Assembly (NCBI GenBank): GCA_902772675.1
Contig: CACYBN010000101.1
Location: forward strand, 1-14,833
Direction: 5' to 3'
DNA from: an uncultured Erysipelotrichaceae bacterium
Lineage (GTDB): Bacteria > Bacillota_I > Bacilli_A > RF39 > UBA660
DNA: 14,833 bases
Under the pieces are notes generated by a model, which was given only the letters and a program-made list of their open reading frames with translations, was not told the DNA's origin and did no database searches. A program made the translations under genes and the position numbers. Shown one piece after another: positions 7,338 through 14,107 of this stretch; position 1 is the first letter of the stretch; every line of letters begins with the position of its first letter.

Positions 7338-9656
7338 ATGCTAAAAAGAAAAATGTTAAGAGATATAAGAAATAATATATCTCAATATATAACAATATTT
7401 TTAATGGTCTTAATAGGTATATTTGCTTATACAGGTATAAAAGCTTATATGCTAGGTATGGATAAATCAGCTAAAATTTATTATGAAGAAAATAATTTAC
7501 AAGATATGGATCTTTATGGAGAATTTGATGATGATGATATTGAAGAAATATCTAAAATGAAACATGTTGAAAATGTTTCAGGAAAGATTTCTCTTCCATC
7601 ACTTGCTTCACATAAAGATAATAAACTTAGTATTTATTATATTAATAATAATGATGTATCTAAGTTCTATGTTATTGATGGTAAAAAATTTGATATTGAT
7701 GAAAAAGGCTTATGGTTAGATAGTTATTATGCAGATTTAAATAATATAAAAGTTGGAGATAAAATAACTATTAACTATGAGGGATATGAATTTAAAAAGA
7801 AAGTAGTTGGATTAATAGATGTACCTGATTTAGTATATTATGTAAAAGATGATTCTGAAGTGTTTCCAGCTCATAAAAGTTATGGTTTTGTCTATATGAG
7901 TGTTAATGCTTTAGATAAAGAAATATTTACAAAATTATCAGGAAAAGAACTAGATGATTATGAAAAATATATAAGATATTCTAGTTTATTAATAGATTTG
8001 GATAGTAAAGATAATAGAAAGACTTTTAAAGAAAAAATAATTGAATTAGATAATGTTAATGCTTGTTTTAATTCGGAAGATCTTTTATCTTATGACAGTT
8101 ATCAAAGAGAAATGGATGAAGGTAAAACCTATGTAGGAGTATTTTCTGGTTTATTTATTTTTATAGCTTTATTATCAGTAGTTACTACAATGACTAGAGT
8201 AGTTAGAAAAGATAGAACTATTATAGGTACTTTAAAAGCTTTAGGATATAGTGATATTAGAATAGCTATTCATTACTTATCATATGGTGTATTTTTAAGT
8301 ATTATAGCTGCCGTCATAGGAATAGTTTTAGGATATTTTTTAATGGGTAATTTCTTTGTAAAAATGGAAATGGAATATTATGTAGTACCTAATCCAAAAG
8401 CTTATATAGATAGTAGTACATATCTAGTAGCTATATTAGTAATATTAGGTGTAGTTATAGCAACTCTATTAAGTACTTATAAAGTATTGATTAAGAATGC
8501 TGCTGAAACTCTAAGGGTAGAAAGACCTAATGTAAAAACTACTAAAGTTAATATTATAGAAAGAAAATTATTCAAACATTTATCTTTCTCTAGTCGTTGG
8601 AATATTAGAGATATTTTACGTAGTAAAGCTAGAACTATAATGGGATTAGTAGGAATAGTAGGATGTATGATTCTTTTAGTAGCTGCAACTGGTATGAATG
8701 ATACTATGAAAAATTATTTAAATTTAGAATTTAATATAATAAATAATTATGAATATAAATTGAATTTATCCAATTATGGTGAAGATGCTTTAAAAGAGTT
8801 AAAAGATAAATATGGAGATAATACATCAAAGAGTCAATTAATAGAATTTAAATATAATGATGATATTATTTCTAATAATATATTTGTTAATGATAGTAAT
8901 TCTTCATATAGAATAGTAGATTCTAATGATAAAGAAATAAAATTAAAAGATGATGGTATTTATATTACTAGAAAACTTGCAGATAAATATAATTTAAAAG
9001 TTGGAGATACTATAGAATGGAGAATATTAGGTACTAATAAATATTATATTTCTCCAATAATTGGACTTAGTAAAGATCCTCAAAATCAAAATATAGTAAT
9101 GACTAAAGAATATTATGAAAGTTTAGATTTAGAATATATACCTGATAGTTTATATACTAATAAGAAAGTAAATGTTGGTAAACATATTGATGGAGTAGGT
9201 AGTATTCAAAGTATAGATGATATTTCTAAAGGTATTAATAATATGTTGTCTACTATGATGGCCATGATATTTTTAATCATATTTATAGCAATTTTATTAG
9301 GTACTGTTATTATTTATAATATGGGAATATTATCATTTACTGAAAAGAATTATCAATTTGCTACTTTAAAAGTATTAGGTTTTAGTGATAAGAAAATATC
9401 TAAAATATTTATAGAACAAAATCTATGGGTTGCTATATTAGCTATTGTTATAGGATTGCCATTAGGATATTATACTTTATCTTATATCTTTTATGCAGCT
9501 TTAGGTGATGCATATGATTTCGAAGCTTATATTAGTTTATTATCATATGTATTATCTGCGATAGGAACGTTTGTTATGACTATGTTAGTATCTATATATT
9601 TAACAAGAAAAATAAAGAAAATAGATATGGTTACAAGTTTGAAAGGAAATGAATAA
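7338..9656 (+). CDS. ABC transporter permease with two FtsX domains
   Basis: The 772-residue membrane partner of the preceding ATPase. Hydrophobic segments lie near 17-36, 265-285, 308-334, 362-382, 432-453, 641-664, 695-722 and 732-758. This gives two repeats of one N-terminal helix, a large extracytoplasmic domain, and a three-helix FtsX bundle. Both bundles carry the short helix that contacts the ATPase (GTLKALGYSDIRI and ATLKVLGFSDKKI). The opening MLKRKMLRDIRNN leading into the first helix is typical of this permease family. I start at 7338, 2 nt after the ATPase stop; an ATG at 7320 overlaps the ATPase gene and has no ribosome site. A MacB-like mechanotransmission export role is likely. 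The GDPD gene's start codon overlaps its stop by 1 nt. Confidence 0.92.
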   Translation: MLKRKMLRDIRNNISQYITIFLMVLIGIFAYTGIKAYMLGMDKSAKIYYEENNLQDMDLYGEFDDDDIEEISKMKHVENVSGKISLPSLASHKDNKLSIYYINNNDVSKFYVIDGKKFDIDEKGLWLDSYYADLNNIKVGDKITINYEGYEFKKKVVGLIDVPDLVYYVKDDSEVFPAHKSYGFVYMSVNALDKEIFTKLSGKELDDYEKYIRYSSLLIDLDSKDNRKTFKEKIIELDNVNACFNSEDLLSYDSYQREMDEGKTYVGVFSGLFIFIALLSVVTTMTRVVRKDRTIIGTLKALGYSDIRIAIHYLSYGVFLSIIAAVIGIVLGYFLMGNFFVKMEMEYYVVPNPKAYIDSSTYLVAILVILGVVIATLLSTYKVLIKNAAETLRVERPNVKTTKVNIIERKLFKHLSFSSRWNIRDILRSKARTIMGLVGIVGCMILLVAATGMNDTMKNYLNLEFNIINNYEYKLNLSNYGEDALKELKDKYGDNTSKSQLIEFKYNDDIISNNIFVNDSNSSYRIVDSNDKEIKLKDDGIYITRKLADKYNLKVGDTIEWRILGTNKYYISPIIGLSKDPQNQNIVMTKEYYESLDLEYIPDSLYTNKKVNVGKHIDGVGSIQSIDDISKGINNMLSTMMAMIFLIIFIAILLGTVIIYNMGILSFTEKNYQFATLKVLGFSDKKISKIFIEQNLWVAILAIVIGLPLGYYTLSYIFYAALGDAYDFEAYISLLSYVLSAIGTFVMTMLVSIYLTRKIKKIDMVTSLKGNE

Positions 9657-10387
9657 TGAGAGATTTATCATTTATACTTAATAAAACAATTGCTCATAGA
9701 GGATTACACGATATAGATAATAAAATATATGAAAATAGTATTGAAGCTTTTAAAAGAGCAATAAAAAAAGGATATGTTATAGAGTTGGATCTACACATTT
9801 TAAAAGATAGTACTATTGTAGTTTTTCATGATAATACTTTAAAAAGGATCTTTGGAATTGATAATAAAATAAAAGACTATACTTATGAAGAATTGTCTAA
9901 AATAGAGATTAATGGATATAAGATATGTACTTTCAAGGAAGTATTAAAATTAGTAAATGGTAAAGTTCCATTAATAATAGAATTTAAAACAGATATTACA
10001 GATCATAGTTTAGAAAGAGAATCTATGAAGATACTTAAAGATTATAAAGGAAAATATGTAGTACAAAGTTTTAGTCCTTTGATAATTAAATATTTTAAAG
10101 ATAATTATCCAGATGTAATAAGAGGACAATTAGCATGTAAAACATGGAGTGTAAAATATAATCCGTTTGTTAAATTCCTTTGTAGTAGATTAATGTTTAA
10201 TAAAATAACTAAACCAGATTTTGTAAATATATCTGTTACTGATTATTCTATGAAAGAATTAAAAAAAATTAAGAAAAAAAATAAATATGTATTTGGTTGG
10301 GTAGTAAGAGAAAAAGATAAATATGATTATTATTCTAAATATTATGATAATCTAGTTTGTGAAAAATTCCTAACTAATAATAAATAA
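9656..10387 (+). CDS. Glycerophosphodiester phosphodiesterase
   Basis: A 243-residue GDPD-family enzyme that hydrolyses glycerophosphodiesters to glycerol-3-phosphate and an alcohol. The active-site set is intact: HRG (14-16), ENSIEAF (26-32), ELD with Glu43 and Asp45, and FHD with His58, the usual pair of catalytic histidines and metal ligands. IIEFKTD and GWVVRE are the later conserved strands. There is no signal peptide, so it should act in the cytoplasm on deacylated phospholipid head groups. It shares the TAATG stop/start junction with the permease and uses GAAAGGA within the end of that gene as ribosome site, so its expression is coupled to the exporter. Whether it works with the exporter or is just co-transcribed is unknown. 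Confidence 0.93.
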   Translation: MRDLSFILNKTIAHRGLHDIDNKIYENSIEAFKRAIKKGYVIELDLHILKDSTIVVFHDNTLKRIFGIDNKIKDYTYEELSKIEINGYKICTFKEVLKLVNGKVPLIIEFKTDITDHSLERESMKILKDYKGKYVVQSFSPLIIKYFKDNYPDVIRGQLACKTWSVKYNPFVKFLCSRLMFNKITKPDFVNISVTDYSMKELKKIKKKNKYVFGWVVREKDKYDYYSKYYDNLVCEKFLTNNK

Positions 10388-10390
10388 ATA

Positions 10391-10399
10391 TGATATAAT
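10391..10399 (+). promoter_or_regulatory. Extended -10 promoter for the M15 carboxypeptidase gene
   Basis: TGATATAAT (10391-10399) is a perfect extended -10 element; no good -35 is present at the right distance. The start would lie near 10406, in the loop of the hairpin at 10397-10418, giving a leader of about 18 nt. Confidence 0.6.
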
Positions 10400-10418
10400 C
10401 ACCTTAGAATAGGTGATT
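10397..10418 (+). promoter_or_regulatory. Hairpin that covers the ribosome site in read-through RNA
   Basis: AATCACCT (10397-10404) and AGGTGATT (10411-10418) form a perfect 8-bp stem with a TAGAAT loop. The right arm is the ribosome site AGGTGA of the next gene. TTTTATTAT follows, so the hairpin may also act as a weak terminator for the GDPD transcript. As DNA the same dyad straddles the -10 box and start site and could be an operator. Confidence 0.6.
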
Positions 10419-10423
10419 TTATT

Positions 10424-11395
10424 ATGTTTATGAATGTTTGTGATAGTAGTGGAACTCTTTCAGTAATATTAATGATTAAGCATGTCATTACTTTTTTTAA
10501 GATACTTGTTCCAATAATTTTAATATTAGTAAGTGCATATGATTTATTTTTTACAGTAATTGATGTAAAAAATAAAGTATATTCTAAAATAATGAAAAGA
10601 ATGATCGCACTAGTATGTATATTTTTTATTCCTACTTTTTTAGGTTTATTTTTTAATTTAATTGGTACTAGTAATTTATTTAATTCATCATGTTGGACTA
10701 ATGCTAATACTGAGACAATTGCTGTTTTAAGAAATCAAGAAAAATTAGCTGAAGAAGCAGAAGAGGCTGCTGAAGCAGCTGAAGCTAAAAAAGCAGAAGA
10801 ACTAAGAAAAAATATAGAAGAGACAAGAGAAGAATATCGTAAAAAGAATGAAGAAAGAGCTGCTGAAGAAAGAAGAAAACAAGAAGAACAAAAACAACAA
10901 CAAGGAGCTGATGATGCTACTTTATATCATGAAAATGGAAAAGATGGTATGGTAGAAGTAATAAATGGAGTATTTTATAAACCTGTTAATGGTAAAAGTG
11001 GAGTAGAAGGATCTAAAGGAAGCGCTCCTTATGGATATAATAAATATTTTTATAATAGATTAATGGCTTTTGTTAATGCAGGCAAAGCTGCAGGTCATAC
11101 GATAAATATAGGTGCAAATGATTATGTTGCGTGGAGACCATATGCTAAACAAGAATATTTTTATAATTGTTATATTACTAAAAGCTGTAATAATGGTAAT
11201 TTAGCAGCAGTTCCAGGTACTTCTAATCACGGATGGGGAATTGCTTCAGATTTAAGTTTTGGAAGTCCTGCAGCCTTATATTGGGCTCATGATAACTGTA
11301 GTAAATTTGGACTTAGGTTTCCTATATGTGAAAATGTAAGAGGAAGTTGTGTAGAAAACTGGCATATAGAACCAGCAGAACTTAAGAGTAAGTAG
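10424..11395 (+). CDS. Membrane-anchored M15 (VanY-like) D-Ala-D-Ala carboxypeptidase
   Basis: M15 peptidases are zinc enzymes that trim D-Ala from peptidoglycan stems. This 323-residue protein has two membrane helices (about 24-46 and 60-80) joined by a basic loop (KNKVYSKIMKR), which by the positive-inside rule puts both ends outside the cell. A charged coiled coil (106-160) of Ala/Glu/Lys then Arg/Glu/Gln follows, and then the catalytic domain (about 195-323). Zinc and catalytic residues are visible in SNHGWGIASD (His269, Asp276) and WHIE (His314, Glu316). The N-terminal two-helix part resembles small VirB2/TrbC-like membrane proteins, an inference from pattern only. Five Cys lie in the exported catalytic domain, so disulfides are possible. 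AGGTGA (10411-10416) is 7 nt before the ATG. The next gene starts 7 nt after its stop. Confidence 0.88.
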   Translation: MFMNVCDSSGTLSVILMIKHVITFFKILVPIILILVSAYDLFFTVIDVKNKVYSKIMKRMIALVCIFFIPTFLGLFFNLIGTSNLFNSSCWTNANTETIAVLRNQEKLAEEAEEAAEAAEAKKAEELRKNIEETREEYRKKNEERAAEERRKQEEQKQQQGADDATLYHENGKDGMVEVINGVFYKPVNGKSGVEGSKGSAPYGYNKYFYNRLMAFVNAGKAAGHTINIGANDYVAWRPYAKQEYFYNCYITKSCNNGNLAAVPGTSNHGWGIASDLSFGSPAALYWAHDNCSKFGLRFPICENVRGSCVENWHIEPAELKSK

Positions 11396-11402
11396 GTGAA
11401 TC

Positions 11403-12065
11403 ATGAAAAAGAATATAATTATTATATTAGTAGTTGTAATTATCCTATCAATCGGAGCAATTGTTTTATCTAATATTACAAAGAATAATAAAACTTTATC
11501 TGAATATGACTATGTATTAGAAAAAGAAACTGAATTTAGTGAAGATCCTTATACTGGTAAGTTACCTATAATTAATTTAAATAGTAGTGAAGTTCAAAAA
11601 ATCAATAATATTATTATGAATAAGTATTATAGATGTGCATATGGATCAGATGTATTCTATTATGATTATTATGTATATAAAGATATATTATCTCTATTTA
11701 TAAGAATTACTCATGTAGATGGAACCGAATATGGAGATATAGAATATTTAGTATATAATATCAATGTAAAAACAGGGAAAGAATTATCTAATAGTGAAGT
11801 ATTAAAATATTTAAATATATCTGAAAATGAAGTAGATAATATAATTACTAAGAGATTAAATGATTATTATGATATTGATACTATGAAAGGTTATTTATCT
11901 TTCAATGATTATATTTTATCTATTAAATATTCTAAAGATAATAATAAATTAGTTATCTTAGATAACAATTTATATGTATATACTACTTTTAAATTAACTA
12001 GTTCTTTAGTTAATGATTATGCAGGTAATATAAATGAAATAGAAATAAAAAAAGGACTTAATTAA
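11403..12065 (+). CDS. Membrane-anchored extracytoplasmic protein, possibly PdaC/RsiV (DUF3298)-like
   Basis: A 220-residue protein with one N-terminal hydrophobic segment (about 4-24) after a Lys-Lys start, with no lipobox Cys, so probably an uncleaved signal anchor with the rest outside. The segment LPIINLNSSEVQKINNIIM, followed by a Tyr-rich strand region, ILSLFIRI, then YLVYNINVKTGKELSNSEVL, follows the strand-helix pattern of the PdaC/RsiV family (DUF4163/DUF3298). I rate that assignment as moderate and claim no enzyme activity. The ribosome site AGGTGA overlaps the stop of the M15 gene 7 nt upstream, so the two are one operon and may both act at the cell wall. The last codons lie inside the shared terminator. 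Confidence 0.75.
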   Translation: MKKNIIIILVVVIILSIGAIVLSNITKNNKTLSEYDYVLEKETEFSEDPYTGKLPIINLNSSEVQKINNIIMNKYYRCAYGSDVFYYDYYVYKDILSLFIRITHVDGTEYGDIEYLVYNINVKTGKELSNSEVLKYLNISENEVDNIITKRLNDYYDIDTMKGYLSFNDYILSIKYSKDNNKLVILDNNLYVYTTFKLTSSLVNDYAGNINEIEIKKGLN

Positions 12066-12074
12066 GTCCTTTTT
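12049..12074. terminator. Bidirectional terminator between convergent genes
   Basis: GGACTTAATTAAGTCC (12054-12069) is a perfect palindrome flanked by A5 on the left and T5 on the right, so it works in both directions. It overlaps the last codons of the plus-strand gene (stop 12063-12065) and the stop codon of the minus-strand exporter (12073-12075). Confidence 0.88.
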
Positions 12075-13803
12075 AGTTTGAAGATTCTGTGTTATATAAA
12101 CTATTATATATTTTACAGTTCTTTAACAATTCATCATGTTTACCAGATGCTATTAATTTACCTTTATCGATAACATTAATAGTATCTGCATCTATAATAG
12201 TAGATAATCTATGTGCTACTATGATAATAGTATGTTTATCTACTAATTTATCTATTGTTTTCTTTATATATTCTTGAGATTCATTATCAAGAGCAGATGT
12301 AGCTTCATCAAATAATATTATTTTAGTATTTAATAATAAAGTTCTTGCAATAGCTAATCTTTGTTTTTGTCCTCCTGATAAATTTATTCCACCTTCACCA
12401 ACTATTGTTTCATATTTGTTTGGTAAACTCATTATATAATCATCTATATATGCTTCTTTACATACTTTTCTAACTTCTTTTAGAGTAACATCAGATTTAA
12501 CTAATCTAAAGTTATCTATTATAGACATATTAAATAGAAATGGAGTTTGTCTAATAATAGATATATTTTTTCTTAATTCTTTTTCTGATAAATCTTTTAT
12601 ATCAATTCCATCTAATAGTATTTGTCCTTCATTAGAATCAAAATATCTTAATAATAAGTTGAATATAGTAGATTTACCATTACCAGAACGTCCAATAATC
12701 GCAGTTTTTTCATTAGGTTTAATAGATAAGTTTAATCCTTTTAAAGTATAATCTTCATCTTCAGAATATCTAAATTTAACATTTTTGAATTCGATAGATC
12801 CTTTTCCTTTAATATTTTCTATATTACCGAACTTTTCATCAGGATAGATCTTATTATTAATAATTTCATCAATTCTTTTTAAAGATACAGTTACTTTATT
12901 ATAACTTACTCCAAAATCAGAAATACTTTCAACAACATCATCTATTCTAAAAATGTAATTATCCATAACCATAAATACTGCATATGCAATATATCCTTTA
13001 ATAAATAGATATCCAGTAGTTAATAGGATAATACCTTGTAATGAGAAATAGATAAGATTATTTAAACTATAATAAGTAACTTCATATTTTTTAATTCTTC
13101 TAGATTGATTAAATAATGAATCAATATTTTCATAAACATTATCTTCGATGTTCTTTTTTATTCCTAAGGCTTTTATTTCTCTTATACCAGAAATATTTTC
13201 AGTTATTTTCTTAACATAGTTATCAGCTTCATGTTTGATATTTTCTTGAGATTTCTTAATTCGAGGAAAGAAAAATTTAGAAATGAATCCCATAATAATA
13301 GAGAATATAATAATTTCTAGTCCTAAGAAGAATGAAATAGAGAATGATAGTCCAATTACAAATAATACTATCAAAGCTTTAGAAGTCATTCTAATTAACT
13401 TCGATAATAATTCCATTATTCTATCTGGATCAGTATAAATTCTATTAACTAGTTCACCAGTACCAATTTCTTCGAATGCTTTAGCAGGTAAATTATCTAA
13501 TTTCTTATATAAATCTCTACTGACATTTTTTGTAAATTTAATTTCTAGAGAGTTATATAATAAATCTCTAGGTATTTGTAATAGAGAATAAAATATAATA
13601 TCTATAACTGACCATATAACTAATAATAGAGCAAAAGAATTAAAATTCTTATTTATAAGTTGTTCCAATGCAGATCCAAAAATATAAGCATTGAATAGTG
13701 GAGGCATGTACGATAAGAATACTAAGAATATATATAAGAAAAGTTTAATTTTATCATCCTTAAGATATTGCCAAATTATTTTAAATGTTTTAGTTTTCTT
13801 CAT
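12073..13803 (-). CDS. Half-size ABC exporter (fused membrane and ATPase domains), MsbA/BmrA type
   Basis: A 576-residue exporter with six membrane helices (about 21-43, 57-76, 139-157, 159-179, 250-272, 275-295) followed by an ATPase domain. Walker A GRSGNGKS is at 371-378, signature LSGGQKQR at 475-482, Walker B with Asp499-Glu500 in LFDEATSALD, and His531 in VAHRLSTI. All catalytic residues are intact. No C39 peptidase domain precedes the helices, so it would not cleave leader peptides. It works as a dimer; no partner is encoded here, so a homodimer or a partner elsewhere. The start at 13803 follows GGAGGG (13811-13816, minus strand) by 7 nt; upstream in-frame ATGs overlap that site or lie before it. 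The long leader holds a small ORF and a terminator-like hairpin, suggesting attenuation. Drugs, lipids or peptides are possible substrates. Confidence 0.94.
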   Translation of the reverse strand: MKKTKTFKIIWQYLKDDKIKLFLYIFLVFLSYMPPLFNAYIFGSALEQLINKNFNSFALLLVIWSVIDIIFYSLLQIPRDLLYNSLEIKFTKNVSRDLYKKLDNLPAKAFEEIGTGELVNRIYTDPDRIMELLSKLIRMTSKALIVLFVIGLSFSISFFLGLEIIIFSIIMGFISKFFFPRIKKSQENIKHEADNYVKKITENISGIREIKALGIKKNIEDNVYENIDSLFNQSRRIKKYEVTYYSLNNLIYFSLQGIILLTTGYLFIKGYIAYAVFMVMDNYIFRIDDVVESISDFGVSYNKVTVSLKRIDEIINNKIYPDEKFGNIENIKGKGSIEFKNVKFRYSEDEDYTLKGLNLSIKPNEKTAIIGRSGNGKSTIFNLLLRYFDSNEGQILLDGIDIKDLSEKELRKNISIIRQTPFLFNMSIIDNFRLVKSDVTLKEVRKVCKEAYIDDYIMSLPNKYETIVGEGGINLSGGQKQRLAIARTLLLNTKIILFDEATSALDNESQEYIKKTIDKLVDKHTIIIVAHRLSTIIDADTINVIDKGKLIASGKHDELLKNCKIYNSLYNTESSN

Positions 13804-13826
13804 ATATAATCCCTCCATTAATAACA

Positions 13827-13850
13827 AAAGACTACATAATAGTAGTCTTT
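13827..13850 (-). terminator. Terminator-like hairpin in the exporter leader (attenuator)
   Basis: Read on the minus strand, AAAGACTAC and GTAGTCTTT form a perfect 9-bp stem with a TATTAT loop, followed by TGTTATT; with the end of the stem this gives a tail of UUUUGUUAUU. It lies 22 nt after the small ORF and 10 nt before the exporter's ribosome site. A terminator here would stop most transcripts before the exporter gene. Confidence 0.65.
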
Positions 13851-13934
13851 CTAAATAATTAAATTTTTATAATTAAAAAGCACTTAAAGGAGAGAAGACA
13901 TTGTCTAATTCCTCTAATTTATAACTACTATTAT
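13836..13934 (-). promoter_or_regulatory. Alternative pairing partners: small ORF segment versus attenuator hairpin
   Basis: On the minus strand ATAATAGTAGT (13934 down to 13924, codons 11-14 region of the small ORF) is perfectly complementary over 11 nt to ACTACTATTAT (13846 down to 13836), which is the inner 5' arm plus the loop of the hairpin. The two pairings exclude each other. The 77 nt between them can form weak local stems (for example TTTTTA/TAAAAA), which could shorten the gap. The complementarity is seen directly; its role is inferred. Confidence 0.5.
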
Positions 13935-13965
13935 AGATAAATATTGAATTGTTTAATTTAACCAT
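13873..13965 (-). CDS. 30-residue leader peptide or small peptide gene before the ABC exporter
   Basis: A short minus-strand ORF with ATG at 13965-13963 and TAA at 13875-13873. It has an excellent ribosome site, GAAAGGAGTG, about 5 nt before the ATG, and a near-consensus promoter a few tens of bases upstream. The peptide begins MVKLNNSIFIYNSSY, continues KLEELDNV and ends FSPLSAF. It has no Cys, no signal peptide and no double-Gly cleavage site, and matches no peptide family I know. It lies between the promoter and the exporter on the same transcript. It may be a leader whose translation controls the hairpin downstream (favoured), or a small exported peptide, the exporter being its transporter. 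There is no run of one rare codon such as Trp or His, so classical amino-acid attenuation is unlikely. Confidence 0.65.
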   Translation of the reverse strand: MVKLNNSIFIYNSSYKLEELDNVFSPLSAF

Positions 13966-13988
13966 GTTTTCACTCCTTTCTTCAAACA

Positions 13989-14004
13989 AGTGTATTGTAA
14001 CACT
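13989..14004. repeat. Inverted repeat framing the leader promoter's -10 box
   Basis: AGTGT (13989-13993) and ACACT (14000-14004) flank ATTGTA exactly, which is the -10 hexamer of the minus-strand promoter. A third half-site ACACT lies at 14023-14027 near the -35. Placement suits a repressor site. Confidence 0.45.
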
Positions 14005-14023
14005 CAACAAAAGATATTGTCAA
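13994..14023 (-). promoter_or_regulatory. Strong promoter for the leader ORF and ABC exporter
   Basis: On the minus strand a perfect TTGACA (14023-14018) and TACAAT (13999-13994) are 18 nt apart. The start would fall near 13987, about 20 nt before the small ORF's ATG and roughly 185 nt before the exporter's ATG. Confidence 0.85.
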
Positions 14024-14043
14024 CACTTTTTTGTTAACAATAT
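14014..14043. repeat. Inverted repeat overlapping the -35 of the exporter promoter
   Basis: ATATTGTCAACA (14014-14025) and TGTTAACAATAT (14032-14043) are inverted copies with one mismatch, separated by 6 nt. The right half contains the perfect palindrome TTGTTAACAA. The left half covers the minus-strand -35 box. It sits between two divergent promoters and may be an operator. Confidence 0.5.
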
Positions 14044-14079
14044 ATTTTTAAATTTTAGGATTTATTTTTTTTATAATAA

Positions 14080-14088
14080 TGATATAAT
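14080..14088 (+). promoter_or_regulatory. Extended -10 promoter for the secreted-protein gene
   Basis: TGATATAAT (14080-14088) is identical to the extended -10 at 10391-10399. The -35 region is poor (TTTATT near 14061). The ribosome site AGAGGTGA (14095-14102) and a GTG start at 14108 follow. Confidence 0.6.
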
Positions 14089-14107
14089 CATAGTAGAGGT
14101 GAAAAAA

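Noticed and set aside
7039..7395. 118-codon open frame on the minus strand across the ATPase and permease genes
   Set aside because: It is antisense to well-supported ABC motifs and spans a gene junction. No promoter or ribosome site was seen.
10730..10910. DNA repeat or CRISPR-like array in the GAAGAAGCAG-rich stretch
   Set aside because: The repetition is codon-level, from the Ala/Glu/Lys coiled coil, with no regular repeat-spacer spacing.
12089..12277. 62-codon plus-strand open frame inside the exporter ATPase domain
   Set aside because: It is the antisense shadow of the Walker B and His-switch region of the exporter.
13804..13827. Longer N-terminus for the minus-strand exporter from 13827 or 13818
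   Set aside because: Those ATGs sit in the hairpin or overlap the GGAGGG ribosome site that serves the ATG at 13803.
13804..13987. T-box or metabolite riboswitch in the exporter leader
   Set aside because: No T-box sequence, no conserved riboswitch core and little GC structure. A translated small ORF with competing pairing explains the leader better.
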